From: G964291335 sp964291335
GTDB taxonomy: Bacteria; Chloroflexota; Dehalococcoidia; Lucifugimonadales; UBA3495
NCBI GenBank assembly: GCA_964291335.2
Contig: OZ219748.1
Coordinates: 434,001-498,000, forward strand
Length of the DNA stretch: 64,000 bases
Direction: 5' to 3'
The notes under the pieces are model-generated. The model saw nothing but the letters and a program-made list of their open reading frames with translations. It was not told the DNA's origin and made no database searches. Shown piece after piece: positions 17,779 through 26,052 of the stretch; within the stretch, counting starts at the first letter, position 1, and each line of letters starts with the position of its first letter. The position numbers and the translations under genes were made by a program.

Positions 17779-18470
17779 CCTTCCGCTCTTTGCCCCAACT
17801 GCACGATGCGGTAATCCAATGCAGGCGCTGCCCCCGACTGGTGGAATATCGGGAAAGGGTGGCCTGCGAAAAAGTGGCCCGCTTCCGCGAGCAGGAGTAT
17901 TGGGGCAAGCCGGTGCCGCCCTTTGGCGACCCGCAAGCCCGCCTCCTGATATTGGGACTGGCGCCGGCGGCCCACGGTGGCAACCGGACGGGACGTACTT
18001 TCACCGGCGACCGGAGCGGCGACTGGCTGTTTCGGGCTCTGCACCAGTTCGGGTTTGCCACCCAGCCGACGGCAACCGCCCGTGATGACGGACTGGCTTT
18101 GACCGACGCCTATATTACCAACATCATCCGGTGCGCCCCGCCGAGCAACCGGCCAGCCCCGGCGGAAAAAAGGGCGTGCCAGGACTTTCTGATTCAGGAG
18201 CTGCAACTGCTGGAAGGAATCCGGGTAGTGGTGGCCCTGGGCCGGTTCGCCTTCGATGCCTATTTACAAACCCGCAAGGCGTCTGGCCGGCCGGTCTTGT
18301 CGCCCCGGCCGGCCTTCGCCCACGGGTCCCTCTGCCGCCTGGACAGCACAACCGCCCTGATTGCTTCCTACCACCCCAGCCGCCAGAACACGCAAACCGG
18401 AAAGCTGACCGAAGCTATGTTCCATGCCATTTTTCAGCAAGCGCGGGGCATTCTGGACGACCGGGCCTGA
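17775..18470 (+). CDS. udgB: Family 5 uracil-DNA glycosylase (UdgB)
   Basis: Removes uracil and other deaminated bases from DNA. The 231-aa protein has the four Fe-S cysteines: C16 and C19 (CRRC), then one in NIIRCAPPSNR and one in KRACQDFL. Motif A is GLAPAAHGGNRTGR, the family 5 version lacking the polar catalytic residue of family 4. Motif B is YHPSRQN near residue 196. Length and order match UdgB. It overlaps the luciferase-like gene by four bases. It is one of several DNA-repair proteins in the window. Confidence 0.94.
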   Translation: MTFRSLPQLHDAVIQCRRCPRLVEYRERVACEKVARFREQEYWGKPVPPFGDPQARLLILGLAPAAHGGNRTGRTFTGDRSGDWLFRALHQFGFATQPTATARDDGLALTDAYITNIIRCAPPSNRPAPAEKRACQDFLIQELQLLEGIRVVVALGRFAFDAYLQTRKASGRPVLSPRPAFAHGSLCRLDSTTALIASYHPSRQNTQTGKLTEAMFHAIFQQARGILDDRA

Positions 18471-18498
18471 CCGGGGCGCTGGCCGGGCTTGCCGGCCC

Positions 18499-18606
18499 GT
18501 TGAGGGAAGCAGCCGGTTTATGACAGTCGCCGCCTCTTCGGTCAATAGTCGCCGGCGCCGGCTCTCCAGCAGTTGAGGGAAGCAGCCAGTTTATGACAGT
18601 CGCCGC
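18499..18606. repeat. 35-bp direct repeat pair
   Basis: Two 35-bp copies, 18499-18533 and 18572-18606, differ at one base (GCAGCCGG versus GCAGCCAG). They are 73 bp apart start to start. They sit between the ends of the convergent UdgB and HpaB-like genes, the second copy ending five bases from the HpaB stop. They look like a local duplication of the 3' flank, not a CRISPR (only two units). Confidence 0.85.
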
Positions 18607-18610
18607 TGCC

Positions 18611-20068
18611 TTATTCCCGCTCCAGAAACCGCCGTACCGCTTCCATCAGCGGCGTCCGATCGTAAGTAGCGTACATTATCTGCGCATTACGCACCAGGTC
18701 GCCGGCAAAGAAACGCTCATAATGGAGGCTGCGAGAACCAAAGGCGCTGCACGAAATATCCCATGCCAGGTGGAACAACCTGGTACGCTCGGCGGCGGTG
18801 GCCGTGTCGGTAGCCAGATAATGCTCCAGGTCTCCGCCAATTTCCGACTCAAAGTCGGCCTGACCGGGCAGGGCCATCAGGCTGCTGGAACCCAGCAGCT
18901 GCATAATCTCCACCATGCGCGGATAAAAGCTGCGGGCGTACATATTTTCCGCTACCGTCAAGGGGAAGCGGGACGGAGTCAGCAGGCCCCACTCATCCGG
19001 GGCAGCTTCCACCTCGGCGGCACGCAGCAGAGCCTTGATTATCTCCAGGTTCATTATCATCTCGGCGATCCGTTCCTGAACGTGAGGCTGCTCTCCCGAA
19101 CCGAGGGTTTCCACCATCAAAGAGGCCGTGCCCAACAGAAACTCGGTCTTGGCCATAATCCTGGTTACCACCTGGTGAAAGCTGTGTAGAATCCAGCCGG
19201 TGCGGGCGGTCATGTTATTGCAGCTTGCCACATTGCCCAACAGAAACACTCGCTCCCAGGGCACCAGCACATCGTCGAAAATGGCCACGGCGTCCATCTC
19301 CTCGTATCGGGAGCCGAGGGGGTGGTCGAAGGGGGAACGGCCATAATCGAAGCTCTCCCGGCAGACGTAGCGCAGACCGGGGGTATTGCCGGGAATGGCG
19401 AAGGACAGGGCATACTTATGGGCATTGTCTGCGGTGTGGTGAGAACGAGAGGGGTACACGGCGATTTCATCGGACAAGGGCCCCAGGGTAGCCAGCACCC
19501 TTGCCCCTTTTACCACGATACCGGCGTCGGTTTCCCGGACCACCCGCAGGGCCACGTCCTCGGCCAGAGCGTCGGTTATGTAATGTTGGGGCGACCGGGT
19601 CCGTTGCGGGTTAACCAGGGTATGGGTGAGGCAAAGGTCCTGCTCGCGAATCAGCTCGTAGTAACGGCGGACATTGTCCCCGAACCCGGGCCGGTCTTCG
19701 TCAAAATAGGGGGCAGCCGAAGCCATGGCGGCAAAGGCGGCGTTCATATAGTCGGGCGTGCGCCCCATCATCCCACCGTGGCAGCTGGCCCAGCGGTAGA
19801 ACATACGCCGCCGCCGTTCCAGGTCTTCTCCGGTTTGGGGCATAATGAAGGAAAGCCCTACCGGCTCTCCGCTGGCCGGAGAGGGGTAAGTCAATTCATC
19901 CCGGAAGGCCGGGTTGTGCTGCAGGTCGTACAGGCCGGCCACCGATCTGGCCCCATTGGCCAAACCGGGGTGGCGGGTTACATCCTTAACCCGCTCGCCG
20001 CCCAGCCAGACTTCCGGAGGGCGTTCCCGCAGTCCCTGCAAATACTCTGCTCCAGTGCGCGCCGGCAT
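18611..20068 (-). CDS. 4-hydroxyphenylacetate 3-hydroxylase family flavoenzyme (HpaB-like)
   Basis: FADH2-dependent oxygenase family that includes HpaB, 4-hydroxybutyryl-CoA dehydratase and pyoluteorin-type halophenol hydroxylases. The 485-aa product starts TGAEYLQGLRERPPEVWLGG and has the HpaB N-domain. It continues with THTLVNPQRTRSP and GIVVKGARVLATLGPLSDEI (the flavin-binding barrel), then FDDVLVPWERVFLLGN. The start at 20068 has GGAGGT seven bases upstream; the frame extends to 20173 with no good site. No flavin reductase gene is adjacent. Substrate cannot be deduced; catabolism of phenolics is plausible given the LigB- and HpaI-like genes. Confidence 0.88.
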   Translation of the reverse strand: MPARTGAEYLQGLRERPPEVWLGGERVKDVTRHPGLANGARSVAGLYDLQHNPAFRDELTYPSPASGEPVGLSFIMPQTGEDLERRRRMFYRWASCHGGMMGRTPDYMNAAFAAMASAAPYFDEDRPGFGDNVRRYYELIREQDLCLTHTLVNPQRTRSPQHYITDALAEDVALRVVRETDAGIVVKGARVLATLGPLSDEIAVYPSRSHHTADNAHKYALSFAIPGNTPGLRYVCRESFDYGRSPFDHPLGSRYEEMDAVAIFDDVLVPWERVFLLGNVASCNNMTARTGWILHSFHQVVTRIMAKTEFLLGTASLMVETLGSGEQPHVQERIAEMIMNLEIIKALLRAAEVEAAPDEWGLLTPSRFPLTVAENMYARSFYPRMVEIMQLLGSSSLMALPGQADFESEIGGDLEHYLATDTATAAERTRLFHLAWDISCSAFGSRSLHYERFFAGDLVRNAQIMYATYDRTPLMEAVRRFLERE

Positions 20069-20278
20069 GACATCAACCTCCGCCGCTCCCCCGCCAAATG
20101 GCAGCGGAACCTGAATTTCTTCAAGGTTTCTATACCAGTATAACAGCAAGGGCTGCCGCCACCGGCGGCGCAATTGCCGGGATGGGCGTTAACGGTTAGT
20201 ATAGGCAGCAACTGCCGGCACCGAGTAAGCTGGTAGCCCATAATGCAGTTCGCCATTGACGAAAGGAGGCAGGGTATT

Positions 20279-21199
20279 ATGCCCAATTATTCCATCAATG
20301 TTGGCAATGTGGAGCTGTTATCCCTCAATGACGGGATGCCGATACGCTCGCCTTTTATGCCCTTCCCGGACACCACTATTGAGCAGTGGCGGGAGTTTCC
20401 TGAATTGCTGGATGCCAATGAGCAGATTCGCAGCCGGTATGGAACCACGGCCATCCGCTCCGGCGGCAAGCTGATTATCGTGGATACCGGTTTACAGGCT
20501 CCCGACGGCGCCTTGCTGGCAGATATGGAACGTAAAGGCGTGGACCGGAATGGGGTTGACCTGGTGGTCTTCACTCATCTGCACCCCGACCACGTGGGCT
20601 GGAACCTGACCGGCGGCCGGCCCAACTTCCCGAATGCCCGTTACCTGATACCGCGCAAAGACTGGGAGCATTGGACCCGGGAGTCGGTGTTAGCCGCCGC
20701 GCCGCACATCAGCGACCAGGTGCTGCCCCTGAACGAGCTGCAAATCATGGACCTGATCGACGACGGCTACCGAATAACCGACGAACTGACTACCGTACCT
20801 ACGCCGGGCCATACGCCGGGCCATATTTCCATAGCGGTTGCGTCCCAGGGGCAGCGGGGTTATATTTTAGGGGATGTGGCCCATACGCCGGCGCAGGCCC
20901 ATTACACCGACTGGAACCCCATTTTTGACGTGCAGCCCGAAGTGGCCCGCAGCACCCGTCATTCGGTTCTGGATCTGCTGGAAGCCGAGGGCATACTGGT
21001 ATCCGCTGGGCACTTTCCCGACCCGGGTTTCGGGCGCTTTATTCGAGTAGCCGGCCGGCGTCAATGGCAGGGGGTCCAGGTCAGCCAATCGACCGCCGGC
21101 AGGAAGTTGCCGAACTCAGGGCGAACCACATTGAGGAGGAACCATGATTTACGAAGTGCGTACCTATACTCTGGAACCCGGCACGGTTCCCAGGTTTGA
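20279..21199 (+). CDS. Metallo-beta-lactamase-fold hydrolase
   Basis: Zn-dependent hydrolase of the MBL superfamily, lactonase-like in layout. The motif THLHPDHVGWN (HxHxDH) is near residue 96. TPGHTPGHIS supplies the next ligand His, LGDVAHTP the bridging Asp, and SAGHFPDPGFGRF the last His. The start at 20279 is supported by AAAGGAGGC. The C-terminal 50 residues after GRRQWQGV look unlike the family and run 56 bases into the next gene. A frameshift or a lost stop near 21060-21140 is therefore possible. Substrate unknown. Confidence 0.87.
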   Translation: MPNYSINVGNVELLSLNDGMPIRSPFMPFPDTTIEQWREFPELLDANEQIRSRYGTTAIRSGGKLIIVDTGLQAPDGALLADMERKGVDRNGVDLVVFTHLHPDHVGWNLTGGRPNFPNARYLIPRKDWEHWTRESVLAAAPHISDQVLPLNELQIMDLIDDGYRITDELTTVPTPGHTPGHISIAVASQGQRGYILGDVAHTPAQAHYTDWNPIFDVQPEVARSTRHSVLDLLEAEGILVSAGHFPDPGFGRFIRVAGRRQWQGVQVSQSTAGRKLPNSGRTTLRRNHDLRSAYLYSGTRHGSQV

Positions 21200-21758
21200 G
21201 GAGAGCTTTGCCGAGGCATTGCCGCACCGGGAGAAATACTCTCCCCTTGCCGCCTTTTGGCACACCGACATCGGCACGTTGAACCAGGTAGTCCATGTCT
21301 GGCCTTATGAAAACCTGCTGGAGCGGGAGCAGATTCGGGCTGAAGCAGCCCAGGATGACAACTGGCCGCCCCGGGACACCAGTATGATTATGGAAATGCA
21401 GTCGGAGATCTGGAATCCGGCCCCCTTTATGCGGCCCATGGGCGGCGGCCAGGAGCTGGGCGGAGTTTACGAAATGCGTATTTATACCTACAAACCCGGT
21501 TCCATTCCGGAACTGCTGAACCGTTGGGAAAAGGCGCTTCCCTGGCGGGAACAATTTTCCCCCTGCGCCGCCGCTATGCACTCCGAGTTGGGCGGGCTGA
21601 ACCGATGGATGCATATCTGGCCTTACAACGACTTGAACCACCGGGAAGAGGTGCGCAAGGCCGCCAGCGGCACCCCCAACTGGCCCTCCGGCGCGCCGGG
21701 CCGCATCCGGCAGGAAAACAAAATCCTGATTCCCGCCTCTTTTTCACCCATGCACTAA
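21144..21758 (+). CDS. NIPSNAP-family protein (two tandem domains)
   Basis: The 204-aa product contains two NIPSNAP (dimeric alpha-beta barrel) repeats. The first begins MIYEVRTYTLEPGTVPRFE and the second, near residue 106, GVYEMRIYTYKPGSIPELL. Each has the matching NQVVHVWPYENLLERE / NRWMHIWPYNDLNHRE block. A TTGAGGAGGAACC site precedes the ATG strongly, so the start inside the end of the MBL gene is credible. Bacterial NIPSNAP proteins often accompany oxidative catabolism genes, but the biochemical role is not established. Confidence 0.9.
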   Translation: MIYEVRTYTLEPGTVPRFEESFAEALPHREKYSPLAAFWHTDIGTLNQVVHVWPYENLLEREQIRAEAAQDDNWPPRDTSMIMEMQSEIWNPAPFMRPMGGGQELGGVYEMRIYTYKPGSIPELLNRWEKALPWREQFSPCAAAMHSELGGLNRWMHIWPYNDLNHREEVRKAASGTPNWPSGAPGRIRQENKILIPASFSPMH

Positions 21759-21777
21759 CCCGGCCCCTAATGTTGCT

Positions 21778-21802
21778 GGCCCCGGTTGAACCAACCGGGG
21801 CC
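21778..21802. repeat. 10-bp inverted repeat after NIPSNAP gene
   Basis: GGCCCCGGTT, loop GAACC, AACCGGGGCC. It is a perfect stem 20 nt after the NIPSNAP stop. No T-tract follows on either strand, so intrinsic termination is doubtful; a processing or attenuation hairpin ahead of nspC is equally possible. Confidence 0.5.
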
Positions 21803-21839
21803 AAAGCCGTTGGGCTGCCTCCAAAGGGTACTGTCGCCG

Positions 21840-23012
21840 TTGAACCTCCAAGACTTGCCAACGTGGCTGGAAACGCCGGCCTTCATATACGACGAGGCGA
21901 TAGTAAAGCGTCAGCTGGGCCTGGTCAATCAAATCAGGAACGCCACCGGTTGTCGTCTGCTCTATTCGGTCAAAGCCCTCAACCTGCCCGGTTTACTGGA
22001 TTGCATGGCCCCTCACCTGGACGGCTTTGCCGTCAGCTCATTATTCGAAGCCCGGCTGGCCCGTTCCCGGTTAGGCCCGCAAGGCTCCATACACCTGACT
22101 ACTCCCGGCCTCCAGCCTCGGGAGACGGCAGAACTGGGCGACCTGTGCGATTACGTTGCCTTCAATTCCCTGAGCCAGTGGTACAACCACTACGGGCAGT
22201 TAGGCCGGCAGACAAGCTGCGGTCTGCGGGTAAACCCCGGGCTTTCCTTCCTGGAGGATGCTCGGTATGACCCCTGCCGCCCCGACTCCAAACTGGGTGT
22301 CCCCCTCGACGACTTGATTGGCCATTTGGCGCGAGACCCGGCCTCTCTGGATGGTTTGGCCGGGTTGTTGGTCCATAACAACTGTGAGGCCACTGATTTC
22401 GGCGAGTTGGCCGAAACGGTGGCGGTCATTGTTGAACCCCTGAGCAATTTGCTTGGCCGGCTGGATTGGCTGAACTTGGGCGGCGGTTACCTTTTTGACC
22501 CGGACACCGACTGGACACCCTTGCGCCGAACCGTGGCATCCTTGCAGCGGAACTATGGATTGAGCGTGTTTCTGGAACCGGGCGCAGGGCTGGTTCGTTC
22601 CGCCGGTTTTCTTATAGCCACGGTTCTGGATGTGCTTGACCGAGGCGGAGAAACTCTGGCCGTACTGGATACTACCGTCAATCATATGCCGGAAACCCTG
22701 GAGTTCGACTTTGAGCCGGATGTGCTGGGCCATGACGACCGGGGCCAATGGCGGTACACCCTGGCCGGGCGCACCTGCCTGGCCGGCGACCTCTTTGGGG
22801 AATACCGGTTTCACCAGCCTTTAACCGCAGGCGACCGGGTGGTGTTTCCCAATGCGGGCGCCTACACTATCGTCAAGGCCCATTACTTTAATGGCGTAAA
22901 TCTGCCTGCTATTTACGCCTTGACCGAGGACGGAAGCCTGGAACTCAAGGTTCGTTATACCTATGCCCACTACGCTGAACACTGGGGCGTCAATGTCGTC
23001 AACCCTGTTTGA
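21840..23012 (+). CDS. nspC: Carboxynorspermidine/carboxyspermidine decarboxylase
   Basis: PLP enzyme of the alanine-racemase-fold decarboxylases that makes norspermidine or spermidine from the carboxy precursor. The PLP lysine is K45 in LLYSVKALNLPG. Later blocks are VHNNCEATDF, LDWLNLGGGYLF, VFLEPGAG, CLAGDLFGEY (catalytic Cys region) and FPNAGAYTIVKAHYFNG near the C-terminus. I prefer the TTG at 21840 because it begins at the point where family members start (LQDLPTWLETPAF). The frame is open from 21786. DUF3326 overlaps its end. The partner dehydrogenase (CANSDH) is not in the window. Confidence 0.93.
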   Translation: MNLQDLPTWLETPAFIYDEAIVKRQLGLVNQIRNATGCRLLYSVKALNLPGLLDCMAPHLDGFAVSSLFEARLARSRLGPQGSIHLTTPGLQPRETAELGDLCDYVAFNSLSQWYNHYGQLGRQTSCGLRVNPGLSFLEDARYDPCRPDSKLGVPLDDLIGHLARDPASLDGLAGLLVHNNCEATDFGELAETVAVIVEPLSNLLGRLDWLNLGGGYLFDPDTDWTPLRRTVASLQRNYGLSVFLEPGAGLVRSAGFLIATVLDVLDRGGETLAVLDTTVNHMPETLEFDFEPDVLGHDDRGQWRYTLAGRTCLAGDLFGEYRFHQPLTAGDRVVFPNAGAYTIVKAHYFNGVNLPAIYALTEDGSLELKVRYTYAHYAEHWGVNVVNPV

Positions 23013-24324
23013 ACGGGAAATAACCCTGCCAGCGCCAACTAGCGACGGTCCGGTTCTGCAAGGACTGGCGCGCCGGACATTGGCCCGGATTGACCATGAC
23101 CTGGTCCCCATCCGAATGGCGGTAGCCGCGTCAACCAATAGCGAGTATCGTTGCGAAGTCGGCCTGATGCAGGGCTGGAGCCGGAGCCGGCCCGACTCCC
23201 TGTTCCGGTTTGACCGTCGGCAGCTGCGCAATCAGGACAGCTTCAATGCCGTTCTGCTGATTCCAACCGGCATCGGAGCTGAAATTGGCGGCCATGCCGG
23301 AGATGGCTCCCCGATAGCGGCTTTGCTGGCGTCAGTTTGCGATACCTTGATTACGCACCCTAACGTAGTGAATGCCTCGGACATTTTTTCCTTGCCTGCC
23401 AACGCTTTGTACGTGGAAGGCAGTGTCATTACCCGGTTGTTGATGGGCTGCGCCGGCGTCCAGCGCACCCGCAGCAACCGCCTGCTGGTAATTCTGGGGC
23501 ACCACCAGGACCAGTTGTTTACCAACGCTGCCATCAATTCGGTGAATGCCGCCCGGGTAGCCTACGGACTGAAGGCACCGGTAATAGCGCAGCTTGGCCC
23601 GGAGTTTGAGATGGAGGCCCGTTACACTGCTTCGGGCCGCGCGGCCGGCGAAGTCCGGGGGCTGGAACTGCTATGGGAAGCCCTGGACCGTTACCAGGGA
23701 GAATACGACGCGGTGGCGATAACGTCCCAGATAATCGTGCCTCCCGGCTACCATACTGAGTACTTTGAGAGCGGCGGGGAGATGGTGAACCCGTGGGGCG
23801 GCGTTGAAGCGATGCTGACCCACGCCGTTTCGGCCGGCTACAATCTGCCCTCGGCCCATTCCCCGATGCTGGAAACCCGGGAAATCGCCAATTCCGATCC
23901 GGGGATAGTGGACCCGCGCATGGCTGCCGAGGCCGTCTCCCTTTCGCTGATTCAGTGCATCCTCAAGGGATTGCAGCACAGCCCGCAAATCATTACCGAC
24001 CAGGAAGACATGCGCCGGCCCGGTGTGCTTACCGCCGAGGGGGTTTCGTGCCTGGTAATCCCGGCGGGCTGCCTCGGTCTGCCCACCCTTGCCGCCCTGG
24101 AACAGGGAATTACAGTTATCGCAGTTAGAGAGAATACCAACCTGATGCGCAATGACCTGAAGGCGCTTCCCTGGTCGCCGGGCCAGCTGCTTGTCGTGGA
24201 CAACTATTGGGAAGCCGCCGGCGTTATGGCAGCGCTGAAGGCGGGTATAGAACCCCGGGCCGCCCGGCGGCCGGTAGAACCGGCCCGGGTGGAAGATACC
24301 GGCTGCCGTCTGGCGGCCAGTTGA
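22993..24324 (+). CDS. DUF3326-family protein
   Basis: A 443-aa protein of the DUF3326 family, known mainly as conserved proteins in cyanobacteria and plants without an assigned reaction. The recognisable blocks are LLIPTGIGAEIGGHAGD, ITHPNVVNASDIFSLPANAL and YVEGSVITRLLMG in the middle, then VIPAGCLGLPTLAALEQGI and VRENTNLM near the end. The ATG at 22993 overlaps the last 20 nt of nspC in another frame, suggesting coupled translation. The N-terminal 70 residues are less typical. The link to polyamine synthesis is by position only. Confidence 0.8.
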   Translation: MSSTLFEREITLPAPTSDGPVLQGLARRTLARIDHDLVPIRMAVAASTNSEYRCEVGLMQGWSRSRPDSLFRFDRRQLRNQDSFNAVLLIPTGIGAEIGGHAGDGSPIAALLASVCDTLITHPNVVNASDIFSLPANALYVEGSVITRLLMGCAGVQRTRSNRLLVILGHHQDQLFTNAAINSVNAARVAYGLKAPVIAQLGPEFEMEARYTASGRAAGEVRGLELLWEALDRYQGEYDAVAITSQIIVPPGYHTEYFESGGEMVNPWGGVEAMLTHAVSAGYNLPSAHSPMLETREIANSDPGIVDPRMAAEAVSLSLIQCILKGLQHSPQIITDQEDMRRPGVLTAEGVSCLVIPAGCLGLPTLAALEQGITVIAVRENTNLMRNDLKALPWSPGQLLVVDNYWEAAGVMAALKAGIEPRAARRPVEPARVEDTGCRLAAS

Positions 24325-24381
24325 AACCGCCGGGGAGACCGGCTGGTCAGGCCGCCCGGCCGCCCGGCAAGGGCAGTGGCC

Positions 24382-24660
24382 CTAGTCCGGGAAAAGGCCG
24401 TCGCCCACAAAGATATGCTCTGCTTCATCCAGGGTAAGGTCGGCTTCCGGCAGTATCAGATCCGACTCCACCAATTCCTCCACTGGCAGCGCTTCGCCCT
24501 TCTCCCGCACCAGCCCCAGCATCTCCCCGAGCAACTGCTGAAAGCCCTGCTGATTCTGGGTTTCCACAGCTTCTACCATTTTGTTGTCCAGTTGGTTCAG
24601 CTGGTCAATGACCGCGCCGGGCAGGTTAAACTGCCCTTCGCCCAATATACGAACAATCAT
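24382..24660 (-). CDS. pspAA: PspA-associated protein PspAA
   Basis: A 92-aa protein matching the PspAA family, a small partner encoded beside PspA in many bacteria and archaea. It begins MIVRILGEGQFNLPG, has LNQLDNKMVEAVE, and ends with the typical SDLILPEADLTLDEAEHIF and DGLFPD. The start at 24660 is chosen by the GAGGAAGC site and the family N-terminus; the open frame extends to 24702. It lies downstream of pspA on the same strand (66 nt), consistent with an operon. Function: accessory to PspA in membrane stress, mechanism unclear. Confidence 0.88.
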   Translation of the reverse strand: MIVRILGEGQFNLPGAVIDQLNQLDNKMVEAVETQNQQGFQQLLGEMLGLVREKGEALPVEELVESDLILPEADLTLDEAEHIFVGDGLFPD

Positions 24661-24726
24661 GCTTCCTCTTCGATGCTTCAGGCGCAGAACGGAAATCGGC
24701 AAGAATAAGCGGACGGCCCGGCCAGT

Positions 24727-25464
24727 CTAGCTGGCGTTTGATTGGCCGGGGGACAGCTGGCCCCGGTTTCCGGACGACCGGGCTTTCAGGGCGGCCAGTT
24801 CCGTTTCAACACCCTGGGACGCTGATATTTGGGCCAATTCCCGTTCTATATCATCGCGAGGCCCGCTGAAGTCATCCAATACTCCGGTCTCAACCAGCTC
24901 ATCGATAGCGCCGGCCTTAGCCCGCATCTGGTCGGTCTTGTTCTCGGCCCGCTGCACCGCCAGGGAAACGTCGCCCATCTCCTCGGAAATGCCGCCCAAA
25001 GCCTCCCCGATGCGCACCTGCGCCTGAGCGGCGGAATACTGGGCCTTGATGACTTCCTTTTTATTGCGGAAGGCATCCACTTTTGCTTGCAGCCGCTGCT
25101 CCGCTATGGTCAGCTTTTCCTGCTCCAGCTCCATGCCGGCAATCTGTTCATCCAGCCCTTCCAGTTCAATCAAAGCGTTCTGCTTGCGCTGGAGAGCCAA
25201 ACGGGCCAGGTCTTCCCGGTCAGCGTCCAAAGCCTGACGCGCCTGCTGCTCTAACCGGGTTATGTTCTCCCGCACCTTGGCCGCCTGCTGCTGGATGCGG
25301 CGCTTGGCGGTAACCATTTCCACCACGCCCCGCTTCACGCCCTGGAGCATTTCCAGCTGCTTCTCATAGGAGTAATCCAGAGTTTCCCGCGGGTCTTCCG
25401 CCGCATCCAGCAGGCGGTTCATTTTGGACTTAACCAGGGTTGACATTCTGGAGAACATACCCAT
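24727..25464 (-). CDS. pspA: PspA/IM30 family membrane-stress protein
   Basis: ESCRT-III-like coiled-coil protein that assembles on damaged cytoplasmic membranes. The 245-aa product begins MGMFSRMSTLVKSKMNRLLDAAEDPRE with DP-E at the usual place. A long charged heptad-rich helix follows to about residue 150, then GEALGGISEEMGDVSLAV and a C-terminal helix. A GAGGGGCC stretch just upstream of the ATG can serve as the ribosome site. It is followed by pspAA and preceded by a 58-aa membrane peptide on the same strand. Divergent DUF4178 and DUF350 genes complete the module. Confidence 0.95.
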   Translation of the reverse strand: MGMFSRMSTLVKSKMNRLLDAAEDPRETLDYSYEKQLEMLQGVKRGVVEMVTAKRRIQQQAAKVRENITRLEQQARQALDADREDLARLALQRKQNALIELEGLDEQIAGMELEQEKLTIAEQRLQAKVDAFRNKKEVIKAQYSAAQAQVRIGEALGGISEEMGDVSLAVQRAENKTDQMRAKAGAIDELVETGVLDDFSGPRDDIERELAQISASQGVETELAALKARSSGNRGQLSPGQSNAS

Positions 25465-25556
25465 AACTGGCCCCTCCTCTAAAACAACAGAAATTGCTGA
25501 CGGCTGAAACGGTTATGTGAAACTATTGAGTGGACTGGCTTCCGCTATACGCTCAA

Positions 25557-25733
25557 TCAATATCGTCTTCTGCCACCGAAGATCGCCATGGCAACCAGGA
25601 CAATCCCAATTATAATACTGACGACGCCCAGTATTCGCAGGATGAAATCGAGAATGCCTATCAAAAGCAGAATTCCCAGAATAAGCAGAAATATACCGAT
25701 TAGAACCCAGCCCGCTTTTCCCATTTGACCCAT
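25557..25733 (-). CDS. 58-aa two-helix membrane peptide
   Basis: A short frame beginning MGQMGKAGWVLIGIFLLILG and ending GGRRRY. Nearly everything between is hydrophobic: two predicted membrane helices (residues 9-29 and 32-53) separated by one Asp/Arg-containing turn, then a positively charged tail. AAGGGG lies seven bases before the ATG. It is placed 92 nt upstream of pspA in the same direction, so it may be the first gene of that operon. By position it could recruit PspA like other small membrane partners (PspB/PspC, LiaI), but I see no homology to those. Confidence 0.7.
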   Translation of the reverse strand: MGQMGKAGWVLIGIFLLILGILLLIGILDFILRILGVVSIIIGIVLVAMAIFGGRRRY

Positions 25734-26052
25734 CAATGCACCCCTTGCCGGTTTCAGCGTACTCCGGCGACTTCATCGCCGGAAAACCACTGGTTCAACG
25801 ATACCTTGACTGTCCCAAAGGGTCAAGAGAGGGCGCCGGTGAAGCAGTCGTATAAATCGCGATAACCGGTCAAGGCTGTGCTGCCCGGCAACCCATGCTA
25901 TCATAATCCGGTAAGCGGCCGGGGCCGGGCACCCGAAAATAGACCAGCGCGTGGCCTTTGGGCATAATCCGGTAAGCGGCCGGGGCCGGGGCTGTTCCTG
26001 GGCAGGAACGGCCCCGGGAATTGCCAGCAATTCGGGTAAAGACGGAAAGAAA
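25734..26052. other. Divergent intergenic region of the Psp module
   Basis: A 319-nt gap between the minus-strand psp genes and the plus-strand DUF4178 gene. It contains an exact 28-bp direct repeat (25902-25929 and 25963-25990). No clear TTGACA-type promoter was seen; the repeat pair is the best candidate for a regulatory element driving one or both arms. Confidence 0.4.
25902..25990. repeat. Exact 28-bp direct repeat pair
   Basis: Two identical 28-bp copies at 25902-25929 and 25963-25990, beginning CATAATCCGGTAAGCGGCC. They are 61 bp apart start to start and lie in the divergent region between the membrane peptide/pspA genes and DUF4178/DUF350. The second copy is 63 bp before the DUF4178 start. 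The spacing is close to six helical turns, compatible with paired regulator binding. Confidence 0.8.

Noticed and set aside
18499..18606. CRISPR array
   Set aside because: Only two copies; no cas genes.
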